Assembly: GCF_000003815.2 (NCBI RefSeq)
Contig: NW_023365706.1
Span: 34,402 to 98,401, forward strand
Reading direction: 5' to 3'
Source of the DNA: Branchiostoma floridae
Taxonomy: Eukaryota > Chordata > Leptocardii > Amphioxiformes > Branchiostomatidae
Length of the DNA stretch: 64,000 nt
A program made the translations under genes and the position numbers. A model generated the notes under the pieces. That model made no database searches. It had not been told where the DNA came from and saw nothing but the letters and a program-made list of their open reading frames with translations. The first letter of the stretch is position 1. Every line of letters starts with the position of its first letter. Shown piece by piece: positions 45,369-57,400 of this stretch.

Positions 45369-48300
45369 CTGGTTAGGAATATCACATAAGTTACATGGAC
45401 GCTGAAGGTCATTGTCATTCATTATGTGATAAACCCATCGTCTCTAAAGACGGACGGAGGCCAATGATGATGTATAAACAACTACGGAACAATTTGATTC
45501 GACGAATGATAATTAAGTTAACATTAATTGTGACCACATGGTCATACTCGCGAAGTACAAACAAGACTGAAAAGCACTGCAGATGTTATAGGCAATACAT
45601 AGCAATCTTTCAATAGCTAGAAACACTTGAACTGTTCAATTATAAACGTATGCATGCACTTGATAAAAAAGTAACTTAAGATTTNNNNNNNNNNNNNNNN
45701 NNNNNNNNNNNNNNNNNNNNNNNNNNNNNNNNNNNNNNNNNNNNNNNNNNNNNNNNNNNNNNNNNNNNNNNNNNNNNNNNNNNNTGCGAAGCTGATTCAT
45801 TGTTCCAGTCCACGAGGTCAATCCGTAGGCGATAGTTTTTCTGATTGGTCAGGAGGTGGATGTTCTCGTTCCCCAGCCAGTACTCCCCGCTCTTGTTCCC
45901 AAAGCCCAGTTTGTACTCCTCCCAGTTCCGGTTGAAGGGAACCGACCCGTCCTGCCGCCGCTGGATCACGGTCCAACCGCCTCCTGTGGAAACAATTGCT
46001 TCTGAAAAAAAGCTGCCATTTTCGCCTTCTAAAGGGATTTTTGTTTTGGTCAGTTGAGGAGTACATCATGAGGGGATGCGATGTATGTAAGATGTAAAAT
46101 TGTTAATAAAGATGAAGTTATTTATATCGTTGAATGGCACAAGGCCTGGCTTTGTAGTGGAAAACATTTTTCTTGTGTAAATATAAGTAAATTTTGTGTC
46201 AAATATGACAATTTTTAAAAACCTGCCAGTTCAAGATTGAGAAAACGTAGAAACAGACTTGTTTTAATTTAAGTAACATTATCTTCTGTTTTGACCTACG
46301 TCACTTTAACGTTGTGGATGTTTGAAAATAAAGATAAAGAAATCACAATCCTGGGTTTCCATGCTCTGGTCACAAGACAAAAGAGTTGTGTATAGAAAAT
46401 GAAGCAAGAAACTTTTTGGAAAACAATGGCCGCATATTTTAGAAAAAAGAAGTCTGTATGTTAAACAAAATCACATGAAAAGACATCAAAGTCTTGAATT
46501 GGTCTCTTTCTGTCAAAAGACTTTATATGGGATTTGATGAGCAAAGAAAAAAAACTTCGTCATAACTGGGAGTCGAACCCACGCCTGCCGAATCTGACTG
46601 CATTTGGAACGCACAATCTTATCATTAGACCACTCGGCCATTGTGAAACAGTTGCGCGATCAAGGTTTAGAAGGCTTCTAACAAGCGCTGCGTTAAATTG
46701 ACCTACCAAACAATACATGGAACCAACCGCTTCTATCAAGATTCCTCACAGGAACTTGAGGCCCCTGGATCTAAAGAGACTGAGCTACGGAACCTGGGAT
46801 AACAGTTTCGCGATTTTCATATTACATGTATAGAATGGTTTCGCCTACGTCACGGCAACGTCACGTAGAATACATTCATGCGGCACGGAAATACATTCGT
46901 GCAGACCAGACAATATAAACACTGCTGTAAAATGTTTGTAGATTTTAAAGCTCGTCTTTTTTTGGTAAATTACATATGATTGTAAATACTGTGTACTTTT
47001 GTATGTGCGTAAAAAATAAAAGCAAACGTGGCAGGGGAAGTAAAAAAAAAAACACGCGCAGAAGAGAAGCCAATATGTTGTATATAATATGCATAGTTCA
47101 GTCACAAGCCATTGTGTTTTTTAAACATAATTTATGCATGTATTATTTGATCAGTGATATACTTAATTAAAGAGCTTTCAAACACTTTTCATTTCATTAT
47201 TTCTGTTTCAATACATATATCTGTTAGATACGTAGGGCAGGGCCGGTCCAATGTGTAGTCGCATTATTTTCTTAGGGCGGACTTGCCAAGAAAAGATTGC
47301 TGCGCTGTTCGGTCAATAAATGCGCCAGCCCGCCGTGATACGGCTGCTATTCACCTTAGCGCTCTTAAGTTTATTTAGAATTAAGCATGTTGAGTAATTG
47401 TTTATATTACGCCAACCAGAATGGAAGGTAAACATGGAAGGAAATGAAAGCAATTTGTTAGTGAAAGGGAAAACAGACATACACGCACACACATACGCAT
47501 ACGATAATTAATACAAACATACGCCAGTGCCTACAAACACACACGCACACAAACATGCAGAATAAAAGGTAGACGCGCAAGCTAACAAACACAGCATAAC
47601 GTAACTAAAGGCCGTCATGTTTTGCTAAAACATAACAGACCTGTGTGTTTGGTAATCCGTACCTGCGGTGTCCATGTCACAGTACGCCTCCACATCAGCG
47701 GGGAGGAGGCCGATTCTGTAGACTCCACTTGTTGTCACTCCTGATGAATGGTACTCAGCACAGTCCTCACAGTCCTCTGTCAATGGATGATAGATGAAAT
47801 TAAGTTGGCGTCGACAGAGGTTAGACATCTAGGTATTAAGATACACCAAATACTCAAACGGCAGGATATGAGTAATTCATTCGCGGCATCTTCGTCTTAA
47901 CTCGTCTTACCATTGTTTCCCAATGGACTTACTAAAACTTGTCTTCATCTCCTTTACATATTCATTCATGGTTTGGAAATAAATCTTGCTCTCCTTAACA
48001 ATATCTATCTATCAATATCTATACACTGATGGAAGCTAGCGGATACCGTCTAAAACGTCTCACCCGTTATCAAAATCATATCCAGTTACTTGAGTAATTG
48101 CTAATTGGCGAAGACAAATTTTCTTTTAATTCATTAATATGAACAATGCATTTCTCTTTCTCTTTTTGCATTTTGCCGCCTTAGCGGCAAAATGCTCTGA
48201 GGCCAGAATAGTGGGCGTTGTGATGAACGGACCTGTTCAATACTGTAATTCCTGATTTTTTTCACTGTAATGTTATGTTCACTGTTTTCACGGTGACGAC

Positions 48301-51300
48301 TGTAACGTGAACTTATCATTACCGATAAAAAATAATTCACAGACATTTTTCATGTGCACTTGCCTCGACAGTGAACATATAGTTCCGAGAACAAGTTCAA
48401 TTTTCTCAGACCGTGAAAATTTGGTACCGTGAAGATAAAGTGATTTACAGTATCCGCTAAGAATTTGTATACTTCTTAAAAGCTCTGTCATAAGTCATTG
48501 TTTGTGGTCCGTAATTGCCCCTGATATTTCATTAAATTTAATAAATGAAGTATGATATTCCTTAGATTGGTGCAGCATATCATCAAATAATTGCTTTAAC
48601 ATTTAACCATGCATTAGCAATTCATAAAGATGAAATGTTTTCCAAATAAATCGAATATATATACATAACACTTACATATAGCGTCCCAGAGGCCCTTGCG
48701 AATATTCATAATTTGATCAGCGAAAACCCTCTGCAGTACGGCGATCCGTAAATTTCCCTACCATCTTCCCACACCCGCGGTACAAAAACTATCCGGTTCT
48801 AGAGGTAAAGTTACCCATCAAAATAAAGGATATAAGTTTCTTTTTCTTGTGATGTGTTTATTTTGCTTGTAAATTTTTAAAATGCCAGAAATTCGCCGGT
48901 GTAAGCGGGGAGGTCGGGTCTTCGGATCCTGCTTCCACACTTCCGGCAACCCCCACTTTACTGCGCTTGCGCTTCGCCGTCTTGTCAACTTGAAAGGATT
49001 TGTCGATCTTTAATGATAAAAATCACCGAACGAATTTTATTTTTTCTTGTTTGCATTTCTATCCATAGTAGTCGCCGTTGTGATGGAATGATGTTGAGAT
49101 GAACGGACCTGTTCAATTCATGCCAAACATTTCTATACCTGTTAAAACGGGCGTTTTTTCAACTCGTTCGCACTGGCGCAGTGGTTAAAGTTTACGCATT
49201 CTAAACCAATGCTCCCGGTTCGAATCCGGGGAGGTAGATTTTTTTTTCTTTTTTACACCATTAAAATACTAATTTTTACATCCATTTGGCCACACCAATT
49301 TATTTCTTTGGTTAACGGATTCGCCGCTTCGTTTTTTTGCCGAATAGAAATAAAAATTAAAAAAAAACAACTTAAAAATGCCCCGCAACAGAGCTCACTC
49401 AAAAACAGGCAGTGTAGTGAAATTTGCTGCACTTCACGCAAATTTTAACAGGTGGCGTCTAGATCTAGATTCAGGCACATATGTGAATCTCTCCATGCGC
49501 CAATATCAGGTTTAGTTACTCTGTTCTATTTATATGACATTCTAATAACTAGAAAAAAACGTTCACACACGCAAACATTGGCAAAATGCCAGCTTTTTAA
49601 AAGCACTTGTTTTGAGGGTTAGGAAACAGCAGGTGTAGATGCATGCATCATACCTGCTACACAGACGACTCCTGCGTCCTCCTTGTGGGTACAGTCGTGG
49701 TCTCCCCACCTGCTGATCTCACAGTCCGCTACAGAAGACTCGTTCCCCGCGCAGTTGAGATTGTCCAGCCAGATGTTTCCTGTCCCTTCAGGAAAAACTC
49801 CTCCCACCCTGGCGACTCCACCCCGATACCCGAGCTGTCTACAGACCACTTGGGCGTCCCTGTCGTCAAACCCGTCATCACAGACCGTTCCCCAGTCACC
49901 GTTTCCGGGCTGGACCTCCACTCGGCCTTCTGATGATATCTGTCCTCCGGTAAGCCGGACAGACACGGCACCTGCAGCAGATTTTAAAACTTGATTATCG
50001 CTTGTTCGTTTTTCAATAACGATACCGCGAAAAAAATTGAATTTCTTTATTGTGAACAAGGAAAAGTTTTCAAAAGATCATCATCAAACTCAAAGTACGT
50101 GTTATTGTTGATTTAAATTAGAAAATTACCCCCAAGACTAGCCTTGCTACACAATATCGTGCTCCAATACTCCATACAACCATCGGGCCCTATCGTTGGC
50201 AGGGGTATCTTACTGCAATGCTATACTTATGGTATTTCTCGTTTTCGGAAGAAGACATTTCTATTTAAGTCGTAGTTGTTTCTTTTAGTATGAAGAGCGA
50301 AGAGTATTGTCATGTCAAAACCAACACAAACCTTTGCAGACCACCCCGACATCTTGCCTGTGGACACAGTCCCGGCTGTTGCTATTCTGGATCGGACAGC
50401 CCTCTAGAGACGACTCGTTGCCGAAGCAGTTCAGGTTTCTGAGCCAGATGTTTCCCGTCCCTTCTCCGAAGTCTCCTCCTGCCGTAGCGACTCCACCCCG
50501 ATGCCCGAGCTGTCTACAGACCACCTGGGCGTCCCTGTCGTCAAACCCGTCATCACAGATCGTTCCCCAGTCTCCGTGTTTTGGCCGGATCTCCACTCGG
50601 CCTTGTAGCGGACTCTGGCTTCCGTTCAGTCGAACGGACACGTCATCTGTTAGAGTGAATCGAGCATGTGCAGTCAGTTCCAGCATGTAATATTTGCTTT
50701 CTTTCAAACGTCCCGATTAAATGCTGGATTTGATGTATCAAACCATACCTCCTGCAGATGACTCCTGCAGTTTTCTTGTGGCTGCAGTCGTGGTCTCCCC
50801 ACCTGTTGATCTCACAGTCCGCTACAGAAGACTCGTCACCAGAGCAGTCTAGTATCCCTAGCCGTATGAGCCCAGCCCCGTCTCCGATGTCTCCTCCTGC
50901 CGTGGCGACTCCATCCCGATACCCGAGCTGTCTACAGACAACCTGGGCGTCCCTGTCGTCAAACCCGTCATCACAGACCGTTCCCCAGTCTCCATTTCCG
51001 GACCGGACTTCCACTCGGCTGCCGATAAGGCGGACGGACACACCACCTGTACACGTGCCAACACAATCTTCTATAAATCATGTCAACAAGCTTCTGATGC
51101 AGACAAAAAAAATGATATTGAATTCCTGGTCACTCCCTCCACATTGCTTAATCAATGATTTCTCAGCCTTTTTTTAAACTCGTGTGTCTCCATGCTTCTA
51201 TTGCCAAGAGGAAAAATGATATGGCTAATATGACTTTGTATTTGACAATACAACATGTATAAACTGTACAATAATGAATATAATTTATGTAACTCTAACC

Positions 51301-54300
51301 TGTACAGACCAGTTGTACATCCTGGCTATGATGACAGTCAGAAGGTTCCCAGCTGAAGCCACAAGACATGATGTTGGTCTCGTCTCCGCTGCAGGTGACG
51401 TCACCCAGCCAGATGTTCTCCGACCCTTCCCCGATGTCTGCCTGCCCAGATGACGTCATCCCGCCGGTATAACCCATCTGTCTGCACACGAACCCGGCCT
51501 CAGCCTCGGTCCAGCCGGTGTTGCACACGGCACCCCACTCTGACGCTCCCCACGGCCGGATTTGCAGCCGTCCTTTCCAGGGAGCCCGACCGCCAGCCAG
51601 CCGGAGAGCTGCGTCTCCTGTGGGTACAACAAAATATGGTCTAGCTACCGCATTTGGGGCAATGTGGATTGCTTCTGTTGTAGCCATATAAAATTATTGC
51701 CAAACTTTTCCAGAACGGATTATATCAGCCATCCCTACCTTTACCGGCCGGAGAGATTTTACAGCAATACAATAGTCCATAAGTGAGCACAAACGTCAGC
51801 CCAGTTACCACCACAGACTTCTCCAGAATGGAATAAACTTGGGTTTATAAATGGTAGCTACTCGTACCTGCACAGACGACTCCTACATCCTCCTTGTGTG
51901 AACAGTCACTCCGTCCCCAGGAGTCAGCAGGACAGTCTCCAAGGTCCGTCTCGTTGCCCCTACAGGCCACCTCGTCCAGCCAGACGTTCCCCGAACCTTC
52001 CCCAAAATGACCCGCCAGTTTAACCTCCAGGGCCGCCCCGAAGCCGAGCTGTCTGCAGACAACATGAGCGTCCTGCAGGCCAAAGCGGTCATCACAGACT
52101 GAGCCCCATTGGCCGGTACCGTTTCGGACCTCCACTCGGCCTTCCACTGGTACTGATCCATCAGCGAGACGGACTTGGAGACCTACAGACAGAACGTCAA
52201 GATTTTTTTATAACATATTTCTAATCAAAACATTATTTGTCATCTTTGTCTTGTCATCAGCATCACAAGAATACCATAATGTTTCTTTCTTTCCTCTCAA
52301 AGGGAAGATATTTCACTTTGAACTTGAAGTTAAACCGTCAGCAATTTGGTAGTGTCTCACCTTCGACAGAACCTGCAGAATCTGTTGCACCAGCTGAAGA
52401 GGTACTGTACTGCGTCGTTTCTGTGATTCTCGGTGCTGCTGATGTTTCAATGCAAATAGTCCTGACTACGGGATTGGCGGAGGACGTAAACCTCACTGTT
52501 GAGGCACCAGCAATGGACGCTGTCTGGTGCAGAGATGGTTTCACAGTTGGTGTGTCAGCAGGGGTGGAGGCTGACTCGGCAGAGGGCGCTGTAGCACTTT
52601 TTACCGCTACAGATGTGGACAGTGACTCGGTAGAGGGCGCTGTAGTACTTGTTACCGCTACAGATGTGGACACTGACTCGGCAGGAGGCACGACATCTGT
52701 TGTTAAGCCGTTGTCGCCTGGTACTGGACTCTCAAAGAAACACTGAAATGTTTGAAAATAAACAGCATTATAGTGATAATGATGATGATATTCATCTTCG
52801 TTTGGTTTCTTGGTTTCCTCACCAGACGATGATTGTCAAAGCAGCAATATCGGCAGACAAACGTTTGTCACATTGCGATGTATTGTTTCTACATGAATAA
52901 AGTCAATGTTTACCGCAGAAATTTAAAAATCAAAATCCTTTGATTTAAGATGGGACAAATCGTTCATTCTACTTCAGGTTGTGAGTTGACATCACGGAAT
53001 GACGCCCGTGATGTATAGTTAGACAAGTGTGCTATGAGTTAGGCAGGTGTGCGGATGTAGTTTGGTATGTTTTCGGATGTAGTTAGGCATATGTTTAATC
53101 AGTTACCCTTTTGTCACTCAATCCCATCTTCCTCGGGGGTTGTTTATGGTTCGGTATAGGAGAACAGCACGTTCATGAATAATTCTGTTTCTCTGGCCGT
53201 GAGTTAACCTTGCGGAATTCCACATGTGACGTACCCTGAATTTGTGGTTAACTCTTGCCCGCTGATCTGTTAACGGTTGTATAGTTCTGCCACAGGGTTT
53301 GTTTATGGTTTAGGTTAATGGATAGGTCTGTTTCTGACCGCAGGTGAACCGACAACACTCAAATTATGGTGTTGTGAGAAAACTGTTTTTATTTTGTAAG
53401 CTAAGTTTCTGCAGACGTTATTCATGATACAGGACAGTAGAAAAAAAGATGCACACCATTATTCTGTTTCTGATCGAGAGTAAAGAAACCTTTCCATGTG
53501 CAATGTTGCCAGGCAAATGTGCTTATGGTTTAGTACATCGGTCACTTGTTTGATGTTATAAAACAAGCATGTCGTCACAGATACCTGTTGGCTTTGTTAA
53601 TTATCAAAACCGTAATTTAAAACAAGAATTCCAAATGCCCATCGATCTTTCAGCATCACATGTGGTCACAGGTTATGGCCAATCAGATGATAAGACTCAC
53701 CTTAACACCTTGTGTGATGATCGCGCTATGCTCGTGTACCGTTGTAGTCAAGTTGTCCAGTTCCAGCTCGACGTGAGTCAGATTCAGCGCCAGTCCCCTG
53801 TTCTTGTCTGCTTCTTCTGATATTTGTGCAGATAGATTTTCTACCATGGAGAGGAGCTTTGCCTCCTTCGCCAATAGCTCCTGTGCTAAGTTCTGTTCTA
53901 GCTGTGCAATCCTGGCTTTTTCTTCTGACAATTCGTCGGACAGATCCTGCACCTGGGTTTGGAGACGTGTTTCTTGTTCCTGTAGCTCTTGTGTCAGGTT
54001 CTGTACCCGGGTTTGGAGACGTGTTTCTTGTTCCTGTAGCTCTTGTGTCAGGTTCTGTTCCATTTCTAGCTTAGCGCCTAAACTGTTCACCCTGGACGTG
54101 AGATCGGATTGCAGACCCAGCATGGTTTGCACCATCGACGTCAGCAGATGCACTTGGTCTTTCAAGTAGGCCGTTTCTTCCTTGGTCTCGGCGAGCTGTT
54201 CCTCTAGACGCGGCGGAGAAAAGCTCCCAGTGCGGGACCCAGGCGGAACCACATAGGTGTAGGTACAGTAGCCCTTGTCTACATACTCCTGGTGGGGTCT

Positions 54301-54369
54301 AACATCCTGGGCTCGGGCAGGGAAACTAACGCACAGGACCAACACAGCGAGCAGTACGACGCTCGCCAT
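45047..54369 (-). CDS. Locus 5: coiled-coil, five-SRCR, fibrinogen-like protein
   Basis: Joined exons: 53701-54369, 52361-52742, 51868-52182, 51300-51617, 50749-51046, 50332-50646, 49654-49971, 47663-47776, 45785-45983 (end in gap), 45047-45368. Signal peptide, [18 protein letters not shown] motif (second Cys absent), about seven 18-residue coil units, the longest Ser/Thr linker, SRCR a, b, c, c, c and a FReD. Two flaws: the donor of SRCR 3 is one base out of phase with SRCR 4, and FReD exon b runs into a 100-N gap. FReD exon a carries an extra Glu-Asp-Cys triplet. Largest member; it may be expressed only if SRCR 3 is skipped, which restores phase (1 to 1). Confidence 0.75.
45685..45784. other. 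Assembly gap (100 N)
   Basis: Removes the 3' end of FReD exon b of locus 5, the position where other loci have the donor array. Confidence 0.95.
45785..45983 (-). CDS. Locus 5 FReD exon b (3' end in gap)
   Basis: First about 199 of the expected 217 bases, [13 protein letters not shown] to WNNESAS, then the gap. The donor and its repeat array would lie in the gap. Confidence 0.88.
46562..46646 (-). ncRNA. tRNA-like sequence (tRNA pseudogene or SINE head)
   Basis: Minus strand carries an A box (TGGCCGAGTGG, about 46630-46640) and a B box (GGGTTCGACTC, about 46570-46580) at tRNA(Leu/Ser)-like spacing. The acceptor stem does not pair, so not a working tRNA. Confidence 0.45.
47663..47776 (-). 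CDS. Locus 5 FReD exon a with EDC duplication
   Basis: 114 bp, six more than in paralogues: [13 protein letters not shown]. Ends [10 protein letters not shown]. Confidence 0.87.
48168..48195. other. Perfect hairpin, 12-bp stem
   Basis: GCATTTTGCCGC, loop CTTA, GCGGCAAAATGC, in the large intron between SRCR 5 and FReD exon a of locus 5. Confidence 0.75.
48241..48452. mobile_element. Short TA-ended inverted-repeat element (MITE)
   Basis: 212 bp with ends TACTGTAAWTC and internal TTCAC/CACGG words mirrored. No ORF. Flanked by unassigned intron DNA (47780-49640). Confidence 0.6.
49166..49238 (+). ncRNA. tRNA-like sequence (pseudogene or SINE head)
   Basis: A box TGGCGCAGTGG, a 5-bp anticodon-type stem GCATT/AATGC, and a perfect T arm CCCGG-TTCGAAT-CCGGG. 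Acceptor stem poor and variable loop too short, so not a canonical tRNA. Confidence 0.45.
49654..49971 (-). CDS. Locus 5 SRCR 5 (type c)
   Basis: 318 bp; [44 protein letters not shown]. Close to the last SRCR of loci 2, 3 and 7. Confidence 0.9.
50332..50646 (-). CDS. Locus 5 SRCR 4 (type c)
   Basis: 315 bp; [45 protein letters not shown]. Confidence 0.9.
50749..51046 (-). CDS. Locus 5 SRCR 3 (type c), degenerate
   Basis: 298 bp. Short N-terminus ([13 protein letters not shown]), unusual [11 protein letters not shown], and a donor reached at AGG AG|GTATGG, phase 2 instead of 1. Confidence 0.75.
51300..51617 (-). CDS. Locus 5 SRCR 2 (type b)
   Basis: 318 bp; near-identical to locus 2 SRCR 2. 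Confidence 0.9.
51868..52182 (-). CDS. Locus 5 SRCR 1 (type a)
   Basis: 315 bp; [18 protein letters not shown] with [10 protein letters not shown] in place of [10 protein letters not shown]. Confidence 0.9.
52361..52742 (-). CDS. Locus 5 Ser/Thr-rich linker exon
   Basis: 382 bp, phase 0 to 1. Contains an internal repeat, [14 protein letters not shown]-like, at 54-bp spacing. Mucin-like. Confidence 0.78.
53701..54369 (-). CDS. Locus 5 exon 1: signal peptide, Cys motif, coiled coil
   Basis: 669 bp ending AAG|GTGAGT, phase 0. Two adjacent [15 protein letters not shown] units are almost identical at DNA level. Confidence 0.87.
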
Positions 54370-55440
54370 CTTGGAGGAAATAAACTAACACACCTGCGTC
54401 ACACCTAGTTGTTTGTTACCTGGTGGTGGTGGTGACTCTTGGGTGGCATATTTTTGTTGTAGCCTGATACTATTGTACTCTTTTGAGGAAGAACAGTATA
54501 AGGCTACAAACAAAATACACTACTACCGAAAATAGTTTCATCAGGTTGGTAGAACATAGGATATTGGAGCTTTGAAGGAGCACTCAGAAACTAAGATGTC
54601 TGATAGGCATCAAAACGTAAGCAAGGGAGAGACAGTGCTGGTTGTGTAAAAGAAAGCTCCAATATCAAAATACACTATTGTTCACCCAGCCACACAGGTG
54701 TGCTTTTGAACTGCGTCACACCTGATCCTGAACGACCTGCCGGACGTTTGGCTCACCTCACTCACAGGTCATGACCTTGACATTGATAGCCTAGCTGTGC
54801 AGATCCGCTCATCTTCGGTACAGGCAGGGGGTGCCGATTTGGGGCTATCAAAGGGGGACTCAAGGTTCCACAGTAGGGTGCAGTTATGTGGATAGGATTG
54901 ACAGGTGTCATACATTTATTGACATGTTGTCATTTGGCATTGCTTACAATTGAGAATCACTTTAGGTAACTGCTTTCATGATTTCTGTAAGGAAAATGAC
55001 TTATTTTAAGAATAGACGATATCAAATGAATTGTAAGCAAACTGCGATTCTCAAGCCTGAAAGACTAGTGTATATCATTCAAATATTTATGTTAATGGAT
55101 ATCTTGAAGGAAGCCGAGTTAGGGAACTGAGTTATACCTGTTCGTGAACGACCTTTGGACGTTCGGCTCGAATCCAGCACTTTAAGAAATTTGATATCTT
55201 CGAGGAAGTTGAGTTGTGAAACCTGCGTCAGACCTGCTTCTGAACGACCTGCCGGACGTTTGGCACACCTCCAGCACATACAGGTGTGTCTTAAGCCGGG
55301 CTGTGATGAGAGGCATCCTGTTATAATACGGCGCCGTTAACGTTGTCAACGTTCAAATCATGCAGGTAGAATAAGGTGTTTATAAAAAGCTAGAAATGTA
55401 TATTATGAGGAAGAATGTATATTATTATATAACCGCACAG
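54370..55440. promoter_or_regulatory. 5' flank of locus 5 with upstream elements
   Basis: Element copies at about 54713-54769, 55129-55180 and 55223-55280, and a hairpin at 54465-54525. No gene. Confidence 0.45.
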
Positions 55441-55799
55441 ACGTTCTTACATACCTTTTACAGCTTTTCCCATGACTTTTCCAATAGCTTTCCTAGAGCC
55501 TTTTTCTCACAGTTTTTCTCACCATCATGTGATATGTTTTACTACTGATCAGTAATAGAAATGCATTCTCACTGCTAACTTCTAAATCACAGCAGCTACG
55601 GTACAATAAAAATGATACAGCGTATGCATTTTCATGAATCAAGAGAGATGTAATTGAACTCTTGAAAAAATTAAATGTAAAAAAATTGCTCTGGTGAAGT
55701 AACACTCTTTTCACTTGATTTCCAAGTAAATTACCTTTTTCTTACTGTAACGGTATATCTTTTATCTACAAATAAATGTGTTTTTTTCTGAAATCTACG

Positions 55800-55982
55800 T
55801 TTGGCTTCACTTTTTCCCTGTCCTCAAGATATCATGTGAGCAGTAACAACCAAATATTAAAAAAAAAATGAAATAAGAAATACAGCAAACTTTTCAATTA
55901 TCTTCAATGTGTATTCAAGACTGAATATTTGTATGGTTGATTTTTATGTGGTAAAGAAACTCATGGGGAATTTTATTTATCA
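55800..55982. repeat. Type I 3' flank fused to locus 6 remnant
   Basis: Related to 1-250 (AGCAGTAACAACCAAATATT, CATGGGGAATTTTAT) and stops where the broken exon begins. Confidence 0.7.
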
Positions 55983-56165
55983 CTCGACGAGTTGTTCTTC
56001 GAGACGTGGCGGAGAAAAATTCCTAGTACAGGACCCAGGCGAAACCACATAGGTGTAGGTACAGTAGCCCTTGTCTACATACTCTTGGTGGGGTCTAACA
56101 TCCTGGGCTCGGGCAGGGAAACTAACGCACAAGACCAACGCAGCGAGCAGCACGACACTCGCCAT
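55980..56165 (-). pseudogene. Locus 6: collapsed family member, exon-1 fragment only
   Basis: ATG at 56165, signal peptide, [13 protein letters not shown], then EEQLVE and a stop where paralogues read [10 protein letters not shown]. Everything between codon 61 and the 3' flank is missing. The remaining 61 residues have no coil, SRCR or FReD. Its upstream DNA keeps the family 5' flank. Confidence 0.85.
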
Positions 56166-57400
56166 TTTGGAGGTAATAAATTTAAACACCTGGAGGAAGT
56201 ATCTTGGAGGAACTAAACTAGAACATCTGGAGGAAATAAACTAAAACACCTGGAGGAAATAAACTTAAACACCTGCGTCACACCTGATTGTTACCTGGCG
56301 CGCCGGTGGTGACTCTTGAATGGCTAATTTGTCTTGTAGCCTTATACTATTATGCTCTTATAATGGAATAATAGTATTAGGTTACAAGCAAAAACAAACA
56401 CAACTGTTTACTCAGCAACGCAGACGTGCCTTTGATACGCGTGGCACCTGATCCTGAACGACCTTGGCTGACCTCCAACAAAGGTTTTATGTACAGTATA
56501 TTTCGGCTTCTAATAGATATTGTTTACTGTCTCTTTTTCATTATTTGATACATTGGGCTATTTTTGTATGCTGTGTGGGAAGAAAGCAGCAGTGAGTTAT
56601 CCCCTGTATTATAACCCAATCTATTTTGTGACGGAGAAACTTGATAACGAAATTAAGACGCCCAGACGTCATTTAGAAAACATGACAAGCACCCTAGCAT
56701 CTACTTGAAGACATTCTTTTTTCAAACTTGAACCTTTTACGTAACATTAACTTTTCCCCCATGTACTTGTGCACCAAACTTCATGAAAATATAGCAAACA
56801 CATAGACATAGTGTCACGGCCATACCTACGTGCTACAGATTAGTGAAGGTTAATAGACATTATCAGCTCTTCTTTGTCAGTTTTGGCCTTCTGCTCAGCT
56901 GTCCATTCCTGTGTTTGATGAATAGCTAGCAACAGACCACACAAATATATAAATGACTATACAAACTGGTTTAAGAAATACACTAAGCTGTGATGTAGCA
57001 GGAAAGCTCATCTATGTTGATATAATTCATATTGAATTTTTTCAACTGTCATACAACACAACTTTTGCTCACTCGAACTCGAACTCCTCGAATTTTCGAG
57101 CACAGAAGACCGGGCTCGGTCTCGTCGTCGGAGGTGTCGCAGCACATTAATATTGAATCACCGGGACATTTTATCACCTTGGACAAAGCACAATTATTTT
57201 ATGATGAACCAGATTACTTCGCGAGGGGGGTAAAGGAGGCCATCTACACAAGATCACACCAGCCGACACTCAACAGAGATGGGGGCCGATATCGCCTGCA
57301 AGGTATCTCGTTACTCGAGTCACGTGTCTCCAAATCACGTGCTCAGAGTAATGGAATCATCACTCCTGAAGAAGGTGCGACTGAAAATTCGAGGTGAGCA
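56166..57400. promoter_or_regulatory. 5' flank of locus 6 and intergenic
   Basis: Hairpin at 56328-56392 and element copy at about 56436-56484. The plus ORF 57032-57397 shows no family likeness. Confidence 0.4.

Noticed and set aside
46562-46646. Functional tRNA(Leu) gene
   Set aside because: Promoter boxes are present but the acceptor stem does not pair and the middle does not fold into a proper anticodon arm.
52237-52746. 169-residue plus-strand ORF
   Set aside because: Antisense of the Ser/Thr linker exon of locus 5, which has the right splice sites and phases.
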